DNA from: Stratiolaelaps scimitus
Lineage: Eukaryota > Arthropoda > Arachnida > Mesostigmata > Laelapidae
Direction: 5' to 3'
DNA: 64,000 nt
Assembly: GCA_019614645.1 (NCBI GenBank)
Contig: JABWDB010000012.1
Coordinates: 6,510,001-6,574,000, forward strand
Both the position numbers and the translations under genes were made by a program. The number at the start of each line of letters is the position of its first letter. Within the stretch, counting starts at the first letter, position 1. Under the pieces are notes generated by a model, which saw nothing but the letters and a program-made list of their open reading frames with translations, was not told where the DNA came from and ran no database searches. This document shows positions 60,635 through 64,000 of this stretch, in pieces.

Positions 60635-61349
60635 ACAAATCATATACTTATTCAATTTCCCCCAAATTATAGTCAGAAAGCCGCCACAGTTTCAACAACC
60701 TCGAGGCTAAGGTTGCCTTGGTGGTCCACTGTAGCCAAGTGAATTCACTTATATCTGATGGACAAGATAAGCCTAAGGAGTTTTTGTGATTTTCACAAGA
60801 TAAATATTACGACCAAATCCACGTTTGCATGGCATGCTTCACTAACGTAATAGCTTTTCGAAGCAGATGTTGGCGCTGAATGTTGCAATATCCCCAACAC
60901 AGTTCGAGATCCCCTTTCCTCTACCATTGCGGCATTTGTATTTATGCATGTTTTGTCGGCGTGTCGATCCGCTAAACGGGCTTCCAAAGCACCCCTCGCT
61001 CGCCCGCTTTACTGTGGTCCCACACTGTCGATGTCGCCTAATAAAATATCCGACGAAAAGCATCGTCTGGCAGACGATTTTGCATGCACCTTGTGTCCTA
61101 GGTTCTACTGCAACTACGATTTCTACTGACGGCGGTAGCAGTCGATATTGTAGACACTGGCGTCCCGCAACGTGTACCTCGGCTGGTTTCATCTCTGCTT
61201 TTACGTCAATTTTCCTTTGCGATGTGTACGCCAATGTCGCCGCCATCCACCGCCCCGACTCCTTGAGCTATACGTGAGGTATCCTTCATCTGTTCCCCGT
61301 ATTCCACATCTTTTGCAAACCGCTCCTGCTCTCCTGGTTCTGCCACGAT

Positions 61350-61370
61350 CACCACCACCACCACCACCAC
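61350..61370. repeat. (CAC)7 trinucleotide repeat
   Basis: ACCACC run inside the Dscam intron, about 270 bp before the second exon. Confidence 0.9.
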
Positions 61371-61638
61371 GGCCATATCTCTGAAACGTCGACCAGTGAG
61401 AACCTCTCTCTCTCGGAGCTGACGAGTGTTCAGGTGCACGAGAACGACGAACTTCCCTAAGCAAAGCAGAGCAGCGGGACAGGTATCTGCTAACCCCGCC
61501 TGCTTATTTACCGTCCGCCTCATCAGATAGCTTCTGCATGCTCTAGATCGCCGCCGCCGACGCCGCGAAGGCCCGCCACAGGCACAGAGAATATCTAATC
61601 ACGACGACGTGGGTTTCTGCTGATTCACCTTCATACAG

Positions 61639-61788
61639 ATCTCCGCCACGTGCGGTCCGATGGCGCGTTGGTGTTGGAACCGTTCGCGGCGCAAGACTTT
61701 AGGAGCGACGTGCACGATACAGCCTATCGATGTTCCGGACAGAATCCGGCCGGGGCCGTCCTCAGCAGGGACGTCAAAGTCACCGCAG
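61639..61788 (+). CDS. Dscam: Dscam-family exon: second half of Ig1
   Basis: This 150-nt exon lies between an acceptor (CCTTCATACAG, AG at 61637-61638, with a CTGAT branch-like motif about 20 nt upstream) and a donor (GCAG|GTGAGT, GT at 61789-61790). Joined to the previous exon, the split codon makes Asn, and 49 codons follow before one leftover base, so it is symmetric phase 1-1. The peptide has the late Ig strands: SDGALVLEPF, then AQDFRSDVHD, then the second Ig cysteine in TAYRCSGQN, then AGAVLSRDVKV. The second cysteine is 56 residues after the first, as expected for an Ig domain. The ending (NPAGAVLSRDVKV) resembles the Dscam Ig1 C-terminus (known arthropod form: NQFGSIISRDV). Together with the upstream exon it completes one Ig domain, which is why I assign both to one gene. 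No Ig2 exon is visible in the remaining ~2.2 kb. Confidence 0.9.
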
Positions 61789-64000
61789 GTGAGTAAACTA
61801 GTGATAGTAGCAGTAGCAGCAGTCCAACGGTGTTCGGGTCCACCTGGCCCGGGCCGGTGGTGCCAAGTCTTGTAACTTAACTTTAATAATAAATATAATG
61901 GGATCGTCTCAAATCAAGTCCGAAAATGGAACTTTAAACTCGGACGCCGGGTGTCCTTTTGTTTCTCGTTCATTTATTTGTAAACGTGCATTACTCACTA
62001 TTGGGTAGTTAAGCTAAGTCGGAAGTGAAAGGACGGATGAGAATTTCATTACTATTAATTATTATCCATTGAGTGTTGTCTTGAATAATATAATAATAAT
62101 GTGTGTGGTACACAAGGAGAAGCTTAAACAGCCTTCTAACCGTCAAATCGATACGTGGCGTTCGCGCAAGTGACATATGGAGCCACTTATTTTCCAAGTT
62201 CAGCTGAGTCGGCGTGTTGATCAATGCCCAGACTTTTCTTCCAAGATCAGTTCCATGGTGCCATACGCTTCCGTGATTTCTCACTCTATTCTCTAAATTG
62301 TCCGTAATTCCCTTTACCTGCCAGAGGCTCGTGATTGTTCTAATATGGGGAGCCAAGCGCCGGAGGCCCTTAGATCTTCCTCCAGTAGTCCACATCCTTG
62401 GCATACTTGATCCATTGATGCCGGGCCCGCCGCACTTACTGTTCCTTTCGACAGTCCAGTCAGCAAACCAACCGTCGACAGTTCGTACGAACGTACCCAA
62501 GCTCCCAGTGACCTTATCCTGAGTGGGGTGCCTTTTCGGCCAGTAGTACGGCCTTAGAGCCGGCACTACTAGACTCAAGCTCAAGGCAACGGCAAGTCAA
62601 GTTAATTCCCTGCGAGCAAGCAGAGATCTACCCCCCGAACTCCCAGCTTCGTCTCCAACGGTAGACTGCGTTAGCATGAGAGGGCCTATCGCTGCATAGT
62701 ACGAGGATGCACTAGCAGCACTTACCCACTGCATAGCACTGCTGGTCGGCGCTCACACACCAACACAAGTCCCGGCCACAAGCGCCACCGAGGGAAACGG
62801 GCTAGCTCGAAGCAATCTCTAGCTGCTGCTAGAGGAGCTAAATCCTCTCTGTGTGAGGGTTGTGAGGCCACCCCAGACAAAACCCCCGAGCTAGCCTGGC
62901 CCTTGGCCCCGCTCGGCGGTCAAGTATGCCGCCACCGCCGCGTCGCTCTGCTCCGCCTCTGCGCGCCACTCAAAGGCCTCTTAGGTCACTCTTGGCGCGG
63001 GATGCAGGCCGGTCGGCCATATAATTACCATTTATATGAGAAACTTGCCGCAACGGAGCAACTACGGAGGGCGAGTGGTAGTTGTAGTCGCCGGCTGAGA
63101 ATTAGAGATTGGGTATAGGAGGACGCGGACGCGAACGACGACGAGGGTGGCGGCAGCGTTAGTGGCGTCAGGTTCTGGGTGCTGGCCAGGAGGGAAGTTG
63201 GGCTAGAGGATGACTCCCCCGGCAGAGCAAACGGGCAGGCCAGGCACTCCGGCCGTCTAGTCGGCTGGTATGACTGACTCCATATAATTAGAGTAAATTA
63301 ATATGTGCATAGAACATGAAATCAAGGAGAGGTCAAGCAACTGGAGCACACGGCGAGTACCGAGTCGCGCAGTAGTCGCTGTCTTGCCCAGTCGTCTCTT
63401 TCGCTAGCTGGCTCGCTCGCTCGCTCGCGCTGTTTCTCGCTACGCCCCATGGGACGAACGGCGGCGGGGAGACGCCACGCTCTAAGAAGTACCCGTCGAC
63501 GCGACGGATATATCGCCTCTTTCCTCGAGCGCCTCGTTCTTACAGCTCGCTTCGAGCGACGCGAAGTTCACTGGCGCGGAAGCCACGCCGCAATGCGACC
63601 ACTGCTAAGAATGAGATGAGGGACAAATGATGGGAGAATTAGTAGCGCGGATAGGAGTATATATATGTGTGTGTGTGTGTGTGATACTCTGTGTCGTCAT
63701 CCCAAAATGCGCGTTCAACTTGCAAATTCTGCCCGGATTCATTGCACTTGGATGAGCAGGGAGCCCAGATTGCCCAGCTGGAGAGTAGGGGATAAATATA
63801 CGCGAACGTGAAGATTAATTGGTCAATATCTGTCCGCCGTCTCGTCTCGCAACAGGCGACTCCCTGCTTTAGGCTGGGGTGACTTCGAATCAGGTATTCT
63901 CACAAGCACGGAAGGGTTGCACCATAAGAGAGTTAGCCGGAGAAAGCATCAACAGATGCAAGTCCGCGGCATACGTGTTAGAACTTCATTCCCGCTTGGC
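61789..64000 (+). other. Start of the next Dscam intron (open at the window edge)
   Basis: This begins at the GTGAGT donor, and no acceptor followed by an Ig2-like exon is recognisable before the window ends. It holds AGC repeats just after the donor (about 61806-61830), an AT-rich stretch at 61880-62120, and a 191-codon open frame on the opposite strand (62009-62584). A GC-rich block spans 62600-63600 with a (GCTC)n run at 63411-63429, and a TA/GT array lies at 63658-63683. No coding exon could be supported. Confidence 0.6.
63658..63683. repeat. (TA)4(TG)8 compound microsatellite
   Basis: TATATATATGTGTGTG-type run inside the downstream Dscam intron. Confidence 0.9.

Larger units (their letters stand above)
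60182..61638 (+). other. Intron between the two Ig1 exons of the Dscam-family gene
   Basis: This 1,457-nt intron has GT...AG ends (GTAAGT donor, CATACAG acceptor) and interrupts the Ig1 domain between the tryptophan strand and the second half. It contains the four-copy TA/CACCGTAGTGTCAA minisatellite at 60503-60634, a GC-richer second half and an ACC trinucleotide run at 61350-61370. Open frames on both strands at about 60842-61277 have no recognisable domain and I treat them as chance. The intron position and phase fit the known habit of Dscam Ig domains being split across exons. Confidence 0.8.

Noticed and set aside
60842..61277. Overlapping frames of 134-136 codons on both strands in the Dscam intron
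   Set aside because: Neither has a recognisable domain, they exclude each other, and they lie in intronic sequence.

Overview
The window looks like a piece of a large, gene-sparse eukaryotic genome, most likely an arthropod. The only coding sequence I can identify with confidence is the 5' part of a Dscam-family (Down syndrome cell adhesion molecule) gene on the + strand near the right edge. Two exons, 59930-60181 and 61639-61788, sit between canonical splice sites. When joined they encode a signal-peptide-like hydrophobic stretch followed by a complete first immunoglobulin (Ig1) domain with the residue pattern of arthropod Dscam. Both exons are phase 1 at both ends, as is usual for Ig-encoding exons. 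The exon carrying the start codon and the exons for Ig2 onward are not visible, so the gene continues beyond the window and probably has a further exon upstream of 59930. A chelicerate (mite or tick) is possible, but the sequence does not settle the clade.

The other ~59 kb (1-59929) shows no gene I can recognise. It alternates between GC-rich blocks (for example about 3.5-5.7, 6.9-7.6, 10.4-13.0, 16.2-18.2, 22.1-25.0, 27.5-28.5, 39-41.7, 44.8-46.1, 49.6-50.6 and 52.8-53.9 kb) and AT-rich blocks. The GC-rich blocks give long open frames on both strands purely from composition. The AT-rich blocks hold many (TA)n arrays. Polypurine (GA)n/(CT)n, (GAGC)n, CAG-type and CA/GT microsatellites are scattered throughout. 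This part could be intergenic DNA or a long 5' intron of the Dscam gene; the sequence alone does not decide.

Dispersed repeats are the other real content. One family has a tRNA-like head with A and B boxes at about 2765-2832 (minus strand), a ~170-bp body and a (TA)n tail; its body or 3' end recurs at 52.4 kb and 38.0 kb. A second tRNA-headed element lies at 49.17-49.32 kb with a (CCTTTA)n-like tail, and a diverged, head-less relative is at 33.37-33.47 kb. There are several palindromes built around TA arrays (7.75, 30.24, 44.2 and 47.8 kb). A 33-35-bp minisatellite lies inside the Dscam intron at 60.5 kb. I found no rRNA, CRISPR, prokaryotic operon or intact transposase/reverse transcriptase.
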